Origin: Chrysogorgia sp. JL179-B06
Lineage: Eukaryota; Cnidaria; Anthozoa; Scleralcyonacea; Chrysogorgiidae
Reading direction: 5' to 3'
Length of the DNA stretch: 64,000 nucleotides
Assembly: GCA_035772405.1 (NCBI GenBank)
Contig: JAYKKM010000450.1
Span: 841,001 to 905,000, forward strand
Shown here: positions 54,122-64,000 of the stretch, one piece after another
How the letters are laid out: each line of letters begins with the position of its first letter
Position numbering within the stretch: position 1 is the first letter of the stretch
Made by a program: the position numbers and the translations under genes
The notes under the pieces: model-generated
What the model was told of the DNA's origin: nothing
Seen by the model: only the letters and a program-made list of their open reading frames with translations
Database searches by the model: none

Positions 54122-54536
54122 TAAACCGAACCAGACAAGCAGCCAGATAGTTGTTTCAGATTGTTATGTATTGTAGATAAATATATGTAACCAGACAAGC
54201 AGCCCTAATTGTTTCAGATTGTTATGTATTGTAGATAAATATATGTATGCATTGAAGTTGCAGTTAGTTATACATAGGAATTACTAAACGAGATTTTCAA
54301 TATCCCCAGATATATTGTAAATACTATAGCTACATGAGTATTAAAATCCAGAAAAAATGCTCAATTTAAATGTAATTAAAATCTCTCCAGGTTCATATGA
54401 ATAGATCTACCGAGGTTCAGGTAACTAGCCATCTTAGGTCATAATCAGGAAGGTTTTCTAAAGATTTCAATAGGTTTTTGAAATTTAATTTGAAAAGATT
54501 TTAGTGTACTGAGAGTTTTTGAGAGTTCAATGTATA

Positions 54537-54780
54537 GCTGTTGTGGTGTAGTGGTTACCACACATGTCTATGAGCTGGGAGACACAGGTTCAAAATTCTG
54601 GGTCAGACCAGCACTCAGGGTCTTAACAATAATTGAGGAGAAACTGCTGCCTTTACAACAACACCAGGAAATTGTAAGACTTTGGGGTCTTCTCGAAAAA
54701 CGACCTTAAATCGTATACACCCTCGGAGTCCACTATCAGTTGGGTTATTCGTTCACCAGACTGAGAGTGATAAACTGAAT
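54537..54780 (+). mobile_element. tRNA-derived SINE candidate
   Basis: The head about 54537-54610 reads like a tRNA, with A box TGGTGTAGTGG and B box GGTTCAAAATTC at normal spacing. A non-tRNA body continues to about 54780. B-box and stem mismatches argue against a functional tRNA gene. Confidence 0.6.
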
Positions 54781-55040
54781 AGTCGAACACTTAAAAACAT
54801 TAGCCCAGCTCTGGCTCGGATAAATAGGGCAACCTTATTCTACGTGATTGACTCTAAATAAATCATACACATGTTTGAACGAATTTTTAAAATTGAGATT
54901 GAAATTAGCAAACGTGATTTAAAAATGTTAACTTTGAGGTCACTCAACTTTTAATTGTCGCTAAGCTATTTTTGTTATTTTTTTCTAAAATATTTCTGTT
55001 GGTGCACATTGCTTGACATTTTCTCTTTTAAAATATCACT

Positions 55041-55094
55041 GGAACAAATCAGTCTGAACCTCGAGCGTTTGTTGTTGATAACGGCAATCTATGA
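55041..55094 (+). pseudogene. GPCR C-terminal relic (copy 5)
   Basis: The last 17 codons plus stop of the receptor (TNQSEPRAFVVDNGNL-type end) stand alone, joined upstream to unrelated DNA. The usual 3' flank follows. It shows a further, mostly lost, receptor copy. Confidence 0.8.
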
Positions 55095-55853
55095 TAATCC
55101 GAACCAGACAAGCAGCCAGATACAGTAGTTGTTTCAGATAGTTATGTATTGTAGATAAATATGTATATGCATTGAAGTTTCAGTTAGTTATACATAGGAA
55201 TTAGTAAACGAGACTTTCAATATCCCCAGATATATTGTAAATGGCTACATGAGTGTTAAAATCCAGAAAAAAATTAAAGACTTTAAAATATCTCCAGATA
55301 TGTTGTATAAATGGGAAAATGCGAGCTTTGCAATAAGAAATAAATGCAGAATTTATTGATCGTTATTTCGCTCATACATATGTAGTTTGACGATAATGTC
55401 TTTATATGAAATAGTAATAAGTCAACCATCCCAATATAGATGTGGCTGATAGTTGTTCAAAGGAAGTATTAAATGAGACTTTATGTCCCCAGATATGTTC
55501 ATATGAATAGATCTACCGAGGCAGGTAACTAGCCGTCTTAGGTCATAATCAGGGAGGTTTTCTAAAGATTTCAATAAATTGAAAAGGTTTCTTTTGAAAA
55601 CTGAATAACTAATAGGTCATGCAGGCAATTATTTGCCAATAAACGAATACGACTCTTCGACTTACTTCATCATTGTCCTGGTGCGATGAAAAGTTCGTAT
55701 GTAATTTGTGACTATAGTTATAACAGTTGTTATACTTATAATTTCTATACACAGCTCCAATGTAAATAAGGTTTACCTTTTTGGATTCTGTGTTTAATAA
55801 AGTTTATTATTATATGGCTAAGAAAGATGGCGCACGCTGATTTGTTCGTGAGA

Positions 55854-55917
55854 GGTCCGGAAAAAAGCGTATTTCCCTCCCGGCGCTGTGAGAGGGCAAT
55901 ACGCTTTTTTCCGGACC
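55854..55917. repeat. 20-bp perfect-stem hairpin
   Basis: Arms 55854-55873 (GGTCCGGAAAAAAGCGTATT) and 55898-55917 are exact reverse complements, with an inner CCCTC/GAGGG pairing in the loop. It lies in otherwise gene-free DNA and is probably a MITE core. Confidence 0.7.
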
Positions 55918-56205
55918 GGTAAGTTTTGGCGGGAAAATTTCTGAGTTGATTTAGATGAAAATAAAAGAGGATTTGAGTATGTTCGTTGAAAAAGTTCGAA
56001 CAATAACACGTCCTGGAACATTAGTGCTGCTTTTCTTGAAAGCTGTTTATCTATAAGTGAATAAAATGAATGCTTAACGACCAGTAACGCGTGTATAAAC
56101 ATGGAGCGAAATCAACAAGCTCAGAGGTAAGGTAAACGGCAACATCTGAAGACAAACACAACGTTAAAAACAGAGAACAAAATGAACCAAAAGCCTTATA
56201 ATAAA

Positions 56206-56350
56206 TGTCTTATTAACCTCGTTTGCTTGGTCTGTACGGTAAAGTATTTGCCTTCGGTTTTTTCGCACAGACCTCGCGCCTTCGGCGCTCGGTCTGCACG
56301 AAAACCTCAGGGAAATACTTTACCGTACAGACCTCGCACTCGGTTAATCA
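56206..56350. mobile_element. Foldback MITE
   Basis: Arms GGTCTGTACGGTAAAGTATT (56229-56248) and its complement (56314-56333) flank a second inner palindrome around GCGCCTTCGGCGC. The outer bases TTAACC / GGTTAA also pair. Confidence 0.7.
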
Positions 56351-56373
56351 GTCTTTATTATTGTTATTATTCG

Positions 56374-57437
56374 TAAAAGAATACTAATTAATTGTATGCA
56401 GGTTTCGTTTTTTTATACACACTGTAGACCTCTTTCATAATGTCGACCAATTTAAATATTCCTTTATGTGCATCTTAATTAGCCTTTAGGGCCCCAATTC
56501 AAAAGAACCATCGCTTCCTAACGAGGTTGTAAAGACTAATTTAGATGTACATAAAATAATTGTATTTAAAATGGCAGCCAATTATGAAAGAGGTACGTTT
56601 CCGATACAATATTCTGCTCCTAAAGAAATTTGAGTTATTTCAAACCAAACGTTGATGATATTGAACGTTATTCTAGAGATTTTATCAATGGCATGCCGCC
56701 GCCAATGAAAGGTCCGTCCGACTCTGATACAGAATATCATTCCAGGGTTGATATATATAATTGATATACTACTACTAATTCAACACCTCACTAATGAATT
56801 CAATTCGCTTCCCTGCTTTAAGGCCACTTGAAAGGCGCATTAGGATGCAGCTGTATGTTCAAACGGCGTTTAGCTTAATTCAGGTGATTAGTGGAAACGT
56901 TGTGGACGAAATTAAGAAGATGAAGGCAAAGATGTTTGAAGCTTTTTATTCAGACTTCATACAAATATACCAGACCATATCTCGATTGACTATGAAATGG
57001 TATGGTAATGATTGACTCGATTGACTATGAAATGGTGAGACTCGGGTCTTCTCGGAAAACGGCGGCGGCATGCCATTGATAAAATCTCTAGAATAACGTT
57101 CAAGTGTACCATCAACGTTTGGTTTGAAATAAGTCGAATTTCTTTTGCAGCAGAATATTGTATTGGAAAATTGATGACTTTTCTGATATCACAGCATTAG
57201 CATTTCGGAAAAACAAACCAATATAGACGGCTGCCATTTTAAATATTATTTTATGTACATCTAAATTAGCCTTTACAACCTCGTTAGGAAGCAATGATTC
57301 TTTTGAATTGCTGACACACAACGAGGCCCTAAAGGCATGATGCACATAAAGGAGTATTTAGATTGCTCGCCATTATGAAAGAGGTGCAGTGTAAATCAAA
57401 AAAACAAAACCGGCATAAAATTAATTAGTATTCTTTT
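56374..57437. mobile_element. Large foldback element (about 1.06 kb)
   Basis: Inverted arms of about 290 bp begin AAAAGAATACTAATTAATT and end with its complement. They share ATTATGAAAGAGGT, CTTTATGTGCATC and CCTTTACAACCTCGTTAGGAAGC-type blocks. The centre holds GGCATGCC and a segment related to 11830-11960 in the tandem units. The 73-aa frame at 56794 has no family features. The arms have diverged, so the element is old. Confidence 0.6.
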
Positions 57438-57898
57438 AAAACAACTTATTGTGGTAGTTTGAAAGCCCTTATAGACACCTCTGTGCCATATAGGAAGAGA
57501 AAAAGCTTTTAAATACTTTTAGCATGCTTAAAGTTATCTTAATTGCCCGAGGTGTATATACAAGACTGTCCTCAGATGTGTCTATAGGTCTTTAATTTTA
57601 TGCCGGTTTGGGTTTTTTGATACAACATATCTGGAGAGATTTTAATTACATTTAAATTGAGCTTTTTTCTGGATTTTAATACTCATGTAGCTATAGTATT
57701 TACAATATATCTGGGGATATTGAAAATCTCGTTTAGTAATTCCTATGTATAACTAACTGCAACTTCAATGCATACATTTTTATCTACATTACATAACAAT
57801 CTGAAACAACTATCTGGCTGCTTGTCTGGTTACATATATTTATCTACAATACATAACAATCTGAAACAACTATCTGGCTGCTTGTCTGGTTCGGTGTA
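57438..57898. other. 3' flank of GPCR copy 4, no gene
   Basis: 57620-57898 is the inverted counterpart of 54122-54360, including the duplicated CTATCTGGCTGCTTGTCTGG block. Nothing else was found. Confidence 0.6.
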
Positions 57899-58951
57899 TC
57901 ATAGATTGATGTTATCAACGACAAACGCTCGAGGTTCGGACTGATTTGTTCCATCGGCAGCACCTATTCCTACACCGTTCCTCCTGTTTGTCAGAAGATA
58001 GCCAAGGTCAGTTTTAATGTTGCTAAAAACTAATCGTGGGGCAATGTATATTCTGTGGAAGCGGCTTAAGAATAAACGAAATTGTTCACTCAATAAGTAG
58101 TAAAGGAAAGGATCGAACATGGAGGTAAGAAAAATAAAAATCATGCATCGTATCCCATAGCGGTAAAACTTGTCTGGATTTTCGTCCCTGTCCACATAAA
58201 AAGCTACTGCTGTTATGGGCATCCAACCAATGAGAAAATTGATTGTAAGAATGAAAAGAGAACATAAAGATTTCAAATCATCTTGCTGTCCCGCCTGTTT
58301 TCCAGTTACTCCATGTATTTGATTTTTTATCGCCTTTCGATGTTTTAAAGCTTGTTTGGAAATTAAAATATAGCAGACCACGACAACAATAAGAAGCAGT
58401 GTAAACAAAAACCGAGAGTTTCTTTGGAGTTCTGGAGTATCTGTTTTGCTTCCCAAGATATTTAGGATGAGAATAACAACACTGAGACTCCACAGCGCCA
58501 CGATCAACATCTTTACTCTTTTGGTTGTAACTATACGGTGATACTTCAACGACCAGAAGATGGAGATGATTCGGTTGACAGTTAATGAAACCACACATGT
58601 TAACGAAGAAAAACACAAAAATTTTGAGACTATAAATAAGTATTCAAAAATCCAGTTATACAAGTTGTAGATGTACATGGAACCAATCACCAAATTTACG
58701 CTCAGATCAGCAACAGCTTGGTTTAAAAGAAGTAGATTGGTTGGATTTTCAAAACTGTTTTGTTCACTGAGAACAGCGAAAATGACGAGACCATTTGCAA
58801 TGACACTGAGTAGTGTGATGACTGATGTGAGAATCGACCAGGTTAAAATCTCTCCCTCGGATACTATCGTTGAAGCATAATGATCCCCAGGCTTGATTGA
58901 GCTTAGGTTACGAAGCAGGCTGGTGAGATTTGTAAAATTACTTACGTTCAT
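57899..58951 (-). CDS. Single-exon rhodopsin-like GPCR, copy 4
   Basis: The intact 350-residue receptor runs on the opposite strand to the other copies. N-terminal sequons, TM1 IANGLVIF, TM2 LNQAVADLSVN, VNR in place of DRY, TM6 NFLIGWMPI and TM7 SMFDPFLYYLL are all present, and the tail ends VVDNINL. There is no Cys at 3.25 and none in extracellular loop 2. It is closest to pseudogene copy 3, and similarity continues into both flanks, so the two arose by an inverted segmental duplication. The ligand is unknown. Confidence 0.88.
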   Translation of the reverse strand: MNVSNFTNLTSLLRNLSSIKPGDHYASTIVSEGEILTWSILTSVITLLSVIANGLVIFAVLSEQNSFENPTNLLLLNQAVADLSVNLVIGSMYIYNLYNWIFEYLFIVSKFLCFSSLTCVVSLTVNRIISIFWSLKYHRIVTTKRVKMLIVALWSLSVVILILNILGSKTDTPELQRNSRFLFTLLLIVVVVCYILISKQALKHRKAIKNQIHGVTGKQAGQQDDLKSLCSLFILTINFLIGWMPITAVAFYVDRDENPDKFYRYGIRCMIFIFLTSMFDPFLYYLLSEQFRLFLSRFHRIYIAPRLVFSNIKTDLGYLLTNRRNGVGIGAADGTNQSEPRAFVVDNINL

Positions 58952-59165
58952 GATTTCAAAAATAGACTTGAAAAAAAACTAGACTGATTCTTCTCAGAAC
59001 TTAATGCCATTCCCTTTCTGACACTAAAAGAGGCGGTTGCTCTTATATAGTTTCACCTGGTTCACATAAATGTCATCTCATGTCAAATTGACAGCTGAAA
59101 TGTGTGTGCGGAATTATCAAAGAATAAATAACCTAATTATTTTATATAATAAATATATTAATAAT
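58952..59165 (-). promoter_or_regulatory. Promoter and 5' leader of GPCR copy 4
   Basis: TATATAAG (minus, 59042-59049) lies 98 bp before the ATG. The usual CATTTCAGCTGTCAAATTGAC and GTTATTTATTCTTTG-type blocks follow upstream. The more distal part of the conserved region lies at 59815-59915, separated by about 650 bp of inserted DNA. Confidence 0.7.
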
Positions 59166-59814
59166 TATTATATAGCTAGTAGCTGGATATAAGCTATCTC
59201 GCAATTTGATTGCTCCTGTACTACTAGGCTATCACCTTGAGCTCATGGTATAATTATTGATAGTTAAACATGGATATAGTGTTTTTTTAACATTTACTGT
59301 CCGGGGAGACACTTCGTTAGCGGATAATGTCCGGGGGGACACTATCCGCTGCGACACCGGAATAAGTTACGAGCCTAATATCGCTGTCATAGAAGTTCAC
59401 AATCACATCTCCATTCACCCTTTCCAATCCGTTCACGTACATGCTTCGAACGCACTCACACAGCCTTCGAGGTAGCGGTACTTGCTTGTACTGTATATCA
59501 GGGTTCTGCTCGCACGACTCTAAAGACAATTTTGAAATGCAATCAAGTGCATGTTTTCCGCTCCACTCACTGTCACAGCTTCAATAACTTTATATACCTG
59601 CCAAATAGCAAATGCAAACCAAACATCAACTACATGTACAACATGAGACCTATGTGCTGACTCTACAGTCTATATCATTCTTGATTAACATGTCCGTTAC
59701 AATTTATACAATCTGAGTCAATCCCAGGGTTCACCTTTGAAATTTCATCAAAACTGACTACACTGCCCATGCAATGGCCTTTGAGGCAGCACTTTCCTTG
59801 CGATAGTAATTTCT
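59166..59814. other. Insert splitting the copy-4 promoter region
   Basis: It begins with an AT-rich segment ending GAGCTCATGGTATAAT, as at 38500, then a small hairpin (GCGGATAATGTCC / GGACACTATCCGC, about 59320-59350). Clear TIRs or a target duplication were not resolved. Confidence 0.45.
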
Positions 59815-60294
59815 AGTTATTAAATAGTTCACACGGTGTTTCAACAAGTTTTATATGTTGATTTGTTTGATCCAATAAATGTTTGTTAATATCATATAAA
59901 AAATCAAGACCGATCACTACAACTCTCGCTAAGAAGCAAGCTTTTATCACCCTTAAGGACCACAAGGAGAACTTTCACGAAATTCAGACTTAAAAACCTA
60001 GCCAAAAGTACCTTAAGAGGACTCGTCAGCAAAGAGATACTCGAACGAGTAAACACAACTATTAAACAGCAATCCCAAGTACACCAATGGAAGAACACGC
60101 AAAACGTAATCGACTGGTTCAAAAGTCTAGAAGACGAGAGCAACTGCAACTTCGTACAGTTTGACATTGTGGACTATTATCCATCTATTTCGGACGAACT
60201 TCTAACGTAACACAAGCCATCCTGTACGCCAAATAATTCGTCCCGATCAGCGATGACGATCTAGGCGCGCAAGCCCTATTCGATAAAGGTACAG

Positions 60295-60880
<586 letters not shown>

Positions 60881-61198
60881 AGATGGATGAAGAAAGACAA
60901 CGACACCACTTTTGATGTAACTATGGGAAGTTACGATGGCGCAGAAGTCTGCGAATTAGTGGGCCTATACCTCCTAGGAAAACCATCCAAAAATATGGAA
61001 AATCACAAATTGGGCTATATCGAGACGACGGTTTAGCAGCATTCCGCAGCTGCAGCCAATCATCAGACAAAATCCGCAAAGAAATCGCCAAAGTCTTCAA
61101 AGATCATGGTCTTAAAATAACAATACAAGCCAACCTGAAAGAAGTAAATTTCCTTGACATCACCTTCAACCTCCTATCAGAAACCTACAAGCCATACA

Positions 61199-61627
61199 TT
61201 AACTCTTTCCTGACCGGCACAGTCAAAATGGGTCGTATCGTCAATCGAAAAACACGGCACACGGTAACGCAAGATTAAAAATTGCGCCAGGGACATGAGA
61301 TCCACTTACACGCCAAGTTTGATTTGATTTCATAAACAACTCTGCGATTGGTGGCATTTTGAGTTTTCCAAATGCTACGCGGGCGTGCAAGATGGCCTTT
61401 TCTAGAAAAATGTAAATTTTTCAACCTGATTTATGAAAATTAATGCTAATTTATATCAACATAATGTGTTTTTTTGGTAAAATTTAAAAACACAAGTAAA
61501 AGCCGGTTTATTGGGCTTTCAGAAAATGTATAGCTTTCGCAACAGTTATGGTTATTTCAAGAGATATCAATAGAACAAATGGGTGGTTCAATTTTGGATG
61601 TTTTTCAGCCTGTCAGGAAAGAGTTAA
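61199..61627. mobile_element. TTAA-flanked MITE (piggyBac-like)
   Basis: TTAA at both ends with inverted termini CTCTTTCCTGAC / GTCAGGAAAGAG. It lies between adjoining codons of the RT remnant. No coding capacity. TTAA duplications are the hallmark of the piggyBac superfamily. Confidence 0.78.
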
Positions 61628-61800
61628 GAAACCAAACGACAACCCTATATCTACATCCACATGAAATCCAACCTGCACCATCCGAATATTATTAAGCAGC
61701 TGCCACAAAGCAAACGAATTATTTAGTGACATATCATCCAGCAAAATGATCTTCGATAAAGCGGCACCGACTACTAATTAACACAGCACTTAAAGCCAGT

Positions 61801-63234
61801 GGATATATAAAGATACCCTGGAGTTCAATCCAAGCAATCAGAATACAAGAGCTAACAGCCAGAAAAGAAACAGCTAGGGGAAGGAAAATTAACAATTCGG
61901 GGGAACGAGCTGAAAGAAAAAAAGTAGAAAGAAAAAAAAAGAAAAAAGTTTGTCTTTTGTTTTCGTAGAATCGTAAAAGTTGTTCTACGCATTAACAAAC
62001 GTTTCGCTAAACAACGTCAAAGGTAGTCAACTTTCATCTCTGGCACAAATCTATCACCTTTGTGTTGTTTCGCGCACTCACTGTCATCTATATTTTTTGC
62101 GTGAATATTATTGTTAGAGTTAGTTTCGTACACAGTAAGGAAATACTGACTATAAAATCATGATTTTCACTGTTTTTAATTTTAATTTTTTGTCAGCAGG
62201 AAATAGCGTATCAGAGGCTTAGAAAATCAAACATTCCTCGTGCGAGCATACCCCCGGAGCCCGGTCGGGGACCTTAGCCCCTGCATCGGGGAATTCCTGG
62301 CGCAACCCCTGCTAATCATCTAAGTACATAAACCGTTTTTACGAAGGGTATGCACGTTCTCATAATATATAATAGACATGTTATGTGTATGTCATGTATG
62401 TAGACTCTGCCCAAATCTGATTTCAGAATTGAAATCGAGTAAATATTGGCCGAGATAACGTTCAAAATCAACGTGCGATTTCCAGACAATAAAATAAATA
62501 CACGCGTGCGCGGTCTGGGCCCTGGGGACTATGGCTTGGGAAACGAAACTCTAGATATATATATATATATATTGAATGATTTATTAAAATTTCCTAATAG
62601 CAGTTAAAACTGAATTACATGGAAGAACATTAAAATATGAAATATGCAATTAGAATAAAATGGAGAAGGTAGAGTATTAAGATAAAAATTAATTACAAGT
62701 ATGTTCAGTATTTTGGAAACAGTAGATGGCAATAAATTCTAGGTTGAATTATATACATGTGCCCATTATTAAGGCACGTAGCTAGAGTAAGAAATTCAAG
62801 GGGGCAAGATTTATTTCGGGGGGGCAAGTGCAGGGATAAATATTTTTGAAAAGTTAATTTCTTAGAATAAGTACGACCCGCCCTCTTTCCTTACAGATGC
62901 TGTAAATACATATGCTCAAAATGTTTTTATAAAAATGGAATAACCAAACTCACAAGCAATTGCCACTAACTACAACTTTTATTTTAAGTAACTACAACTT
63001 TTTAGTTCATAACTTCAGGACCAGCTAGTTACTAAGCTAGGGAACCCTATGCTGGTCTACAGTATATAGAATGTAATAAAGTAAAAGCAGTTATAAATTA
63101 GGATGCCATCACAATAAACTCAATTCAGGCATAATAACTGACATTACAGAAGAATGCGTTGGTGCTTCATCTGCTTAAAGTGTTCAATTATACATCACTG
63201 TAGCAAAGCGAGTCCGTAATATATTTTTCAATAG
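61801..63234. other. Gene-free stretch
   Basis: It contains an A/G-rich run (about 61910-61950), a GC-rich imperfect palindrome (about 62240-62310, CCCCGGAGCCCGG), a short (TA)n at 62549-62573 and a block at about 62322-62360 similar to 36520-36570. No gene is supported. Confidence 0.4.
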
Positions 63235-63604
63235 ATAAGTCAAGACATAAGAGCACAAGATTATTGAGATGCATAGACAATGGTCATTTGTGAGCGCAAA
63301 CGAGTTTTTATTCTCTTCACAGATGAGAACATTAGCTCAACCTTTCACGACGTCTGAGGGATAGTCACAAGAATCTGATATAAGTTGTGAACATCCGGGA
63401 AAATATCTTTGTCAATGACATCCTGCAGTACATCATCGATCAAAGTATCTAGCTGAGATTCATCTTGCCGAGCAATAAACGAACGGAAAACTTCTATTTC
63501 ACAATCTTTGATGTCTATTGCATACAGTTAAGATAGCGTATATTCAGTTCCTGTTTGTTAAGAAAGTTTTGAGAGTTTGGTAAGGAACAAGCAGCAGCCC
63601 TCAT
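63235..63604 (-). pseudogene. hAT transposase C-terminal (dimerisation domain) remnant
   Basis: The minus-strand translation gives DIKDCEIEVFRSF, then IFPDVHNLYQILVTIPQTS, an early stop, and in a shifted frame a VKRIKTRLRSQMTI-type segment. This is the order of the hATC dimerisation domain (FPN...LLRILATLPVTSCECERSFS...L...KT.LR..M). It is dead, but shows that autonomous hAT elements existed in the lineage. Confidence 0.65.
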
Positions 63605-63764
63605 GATGCCAGATTGATCAGTACCAAAACGGGCATCCTGAATTCTGCTAAGATCTCGCCTACATTTTGGCGTAACAAAATTGAAAGCTCTTCAAAGTTG
63701 GGTACGTTTGGGTGTCCAACAGAGCTAGTTAGATACGCGTCTCTCAACCTTTTCTATACTTCGG

Positions 63765-63945
63765 CTAGAGACAGGAATGGGTTAGAAAACTCGTTAGGCG
63801 TAAAACTCGTTAGGCGGGGGGTTAGGGTTAGGACCTTTGTTGTTTTGGGGTTGGTTACAGTACTCTCTCCACATTTCGAGCTAAAAAGCCTTTTTTATTG
63901 ACCAATTTGACCAATATATGGAGTCGGAGCCATTCCTGTCTCTAG
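63765..63945. mobile_element. Short TIR element (MITE)
   Basis: The ends CTAGAGACAGGAATGG and CCATTCCTGTCTCTAG are perfect 16-bp inverted repeats 181 bp apart overall. The 95-aa frame at 63614-63901 overlaps it and is not supported as a gene. Confidence 0.7.
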
Positions 63946-64000
63946 CCCATGTTACCTTTCCGGAAGACGCCTTTGTCTGATTGTGCTTCTTATATCGAAA

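Larger units (their letters stand above)
54122..55853. other. GPCR 3' flanks and repeats, no gene
   Basis: Conserved receptor 3'-flank sequence lies at 54122-54360 and again at 55095-55350. CCGAACCAGACAAGCAGCC occurs in each, and a 60-bp block is duplicated in tandem at 54125-54245. A SINE and a receptor relic lie between and are listed separately. Confidence 0.55.

Noticed and set aside
54537..54610. Functional tRNA gene
   Set aside because: A and B boxes are present, but the acceptor and T stems do not pair well and a SINE-like body follows.

Overview
The window is eukaryotic, AT-rich and full of transposons. Its gene content (Polinton/Maverick elements with F54H12.3-type chromodomain integrases, a repeated single-exon rhodopsin-like GPCR family, degenerate reverse transcriptases of a kind common in coral and anemone genomes, many foldback MITEs) suggests a cnidarian, most likely an anthozoan. 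The species cannot be named from sequence alone.

Layout. (1) 1-6655 is the right-hand third of one Polinton ('A'), running off the left edge: a zinc-finger gene, three small membrane-protein genes, a zinc-ribbon VLTF3-like gene, protein-primed DNA polymerase B and a terminal inverted repeat (TIR). (2) 6656-17419 is a head-to-tail duplication of a 4.5-5.5 kb repeat-rich segment. One copy carries a non-autonomous hAT element with an 8-bp target duplication and the other keeps the empty site. (3) 17426-35480 is a complete 18,055-bp Polinton ('B') with about 485-bp TIRs and a perfect 6-bp target duplication (ATCTTC). (4) 35487-39600 is non-coding repeat DNA. (5) 39640-59165 holds four related single-exon receptor genes: two intact, one truncated by a frameshift, one broken by a deletion and a CR1/L2-like retroposon. 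There is also a 3' relic, and a 342-bp tandem array of promoter/5'-leader units without coding sequence. (6) 59160-64000 is a transposon graveyard with a nested-insertion reverse transcriptase and a hAT transposase C-terminus.

Polinton B reads as an integrated virus. On the minus strand at the left lie a small acidic protein, a packaging ATPase, the major capsid protein, a coiled-coil/membrane protein, the integrase and a penton candidate. On the plus strand follow a frameshifted membrane-anchored protein, a fibre-like protein with a lectin-like C-terminus, a predicted myristoylated 69-aa protein, a cationic 46-aa peptide and a BRO-N/VRR-NUC/zinc-finger fusion. Then come thymidine kinase and a fast-diverging zinc-finger protein (minus strand), and three small membrane proteins, the VLTF3-like factor and PolB (plus strand). 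The virion, integration, replication, nucleotide-supply and possibly transcription functions are all represented. No adenain-like maturation protease is visible, and one gene is broken.

The main points for a second look are the self-complementary 169-bp palindrome forming each Polinton end, the TATA-like box placed just before most Polinton start codons together with the VLTF3-like gene, the accessory genes (TK, BRO-nuclease fusion, fibre candidate), one locus that has diverged sharply between two otherwise near-identical Polintons, and the array of GPCR promoters without genes.
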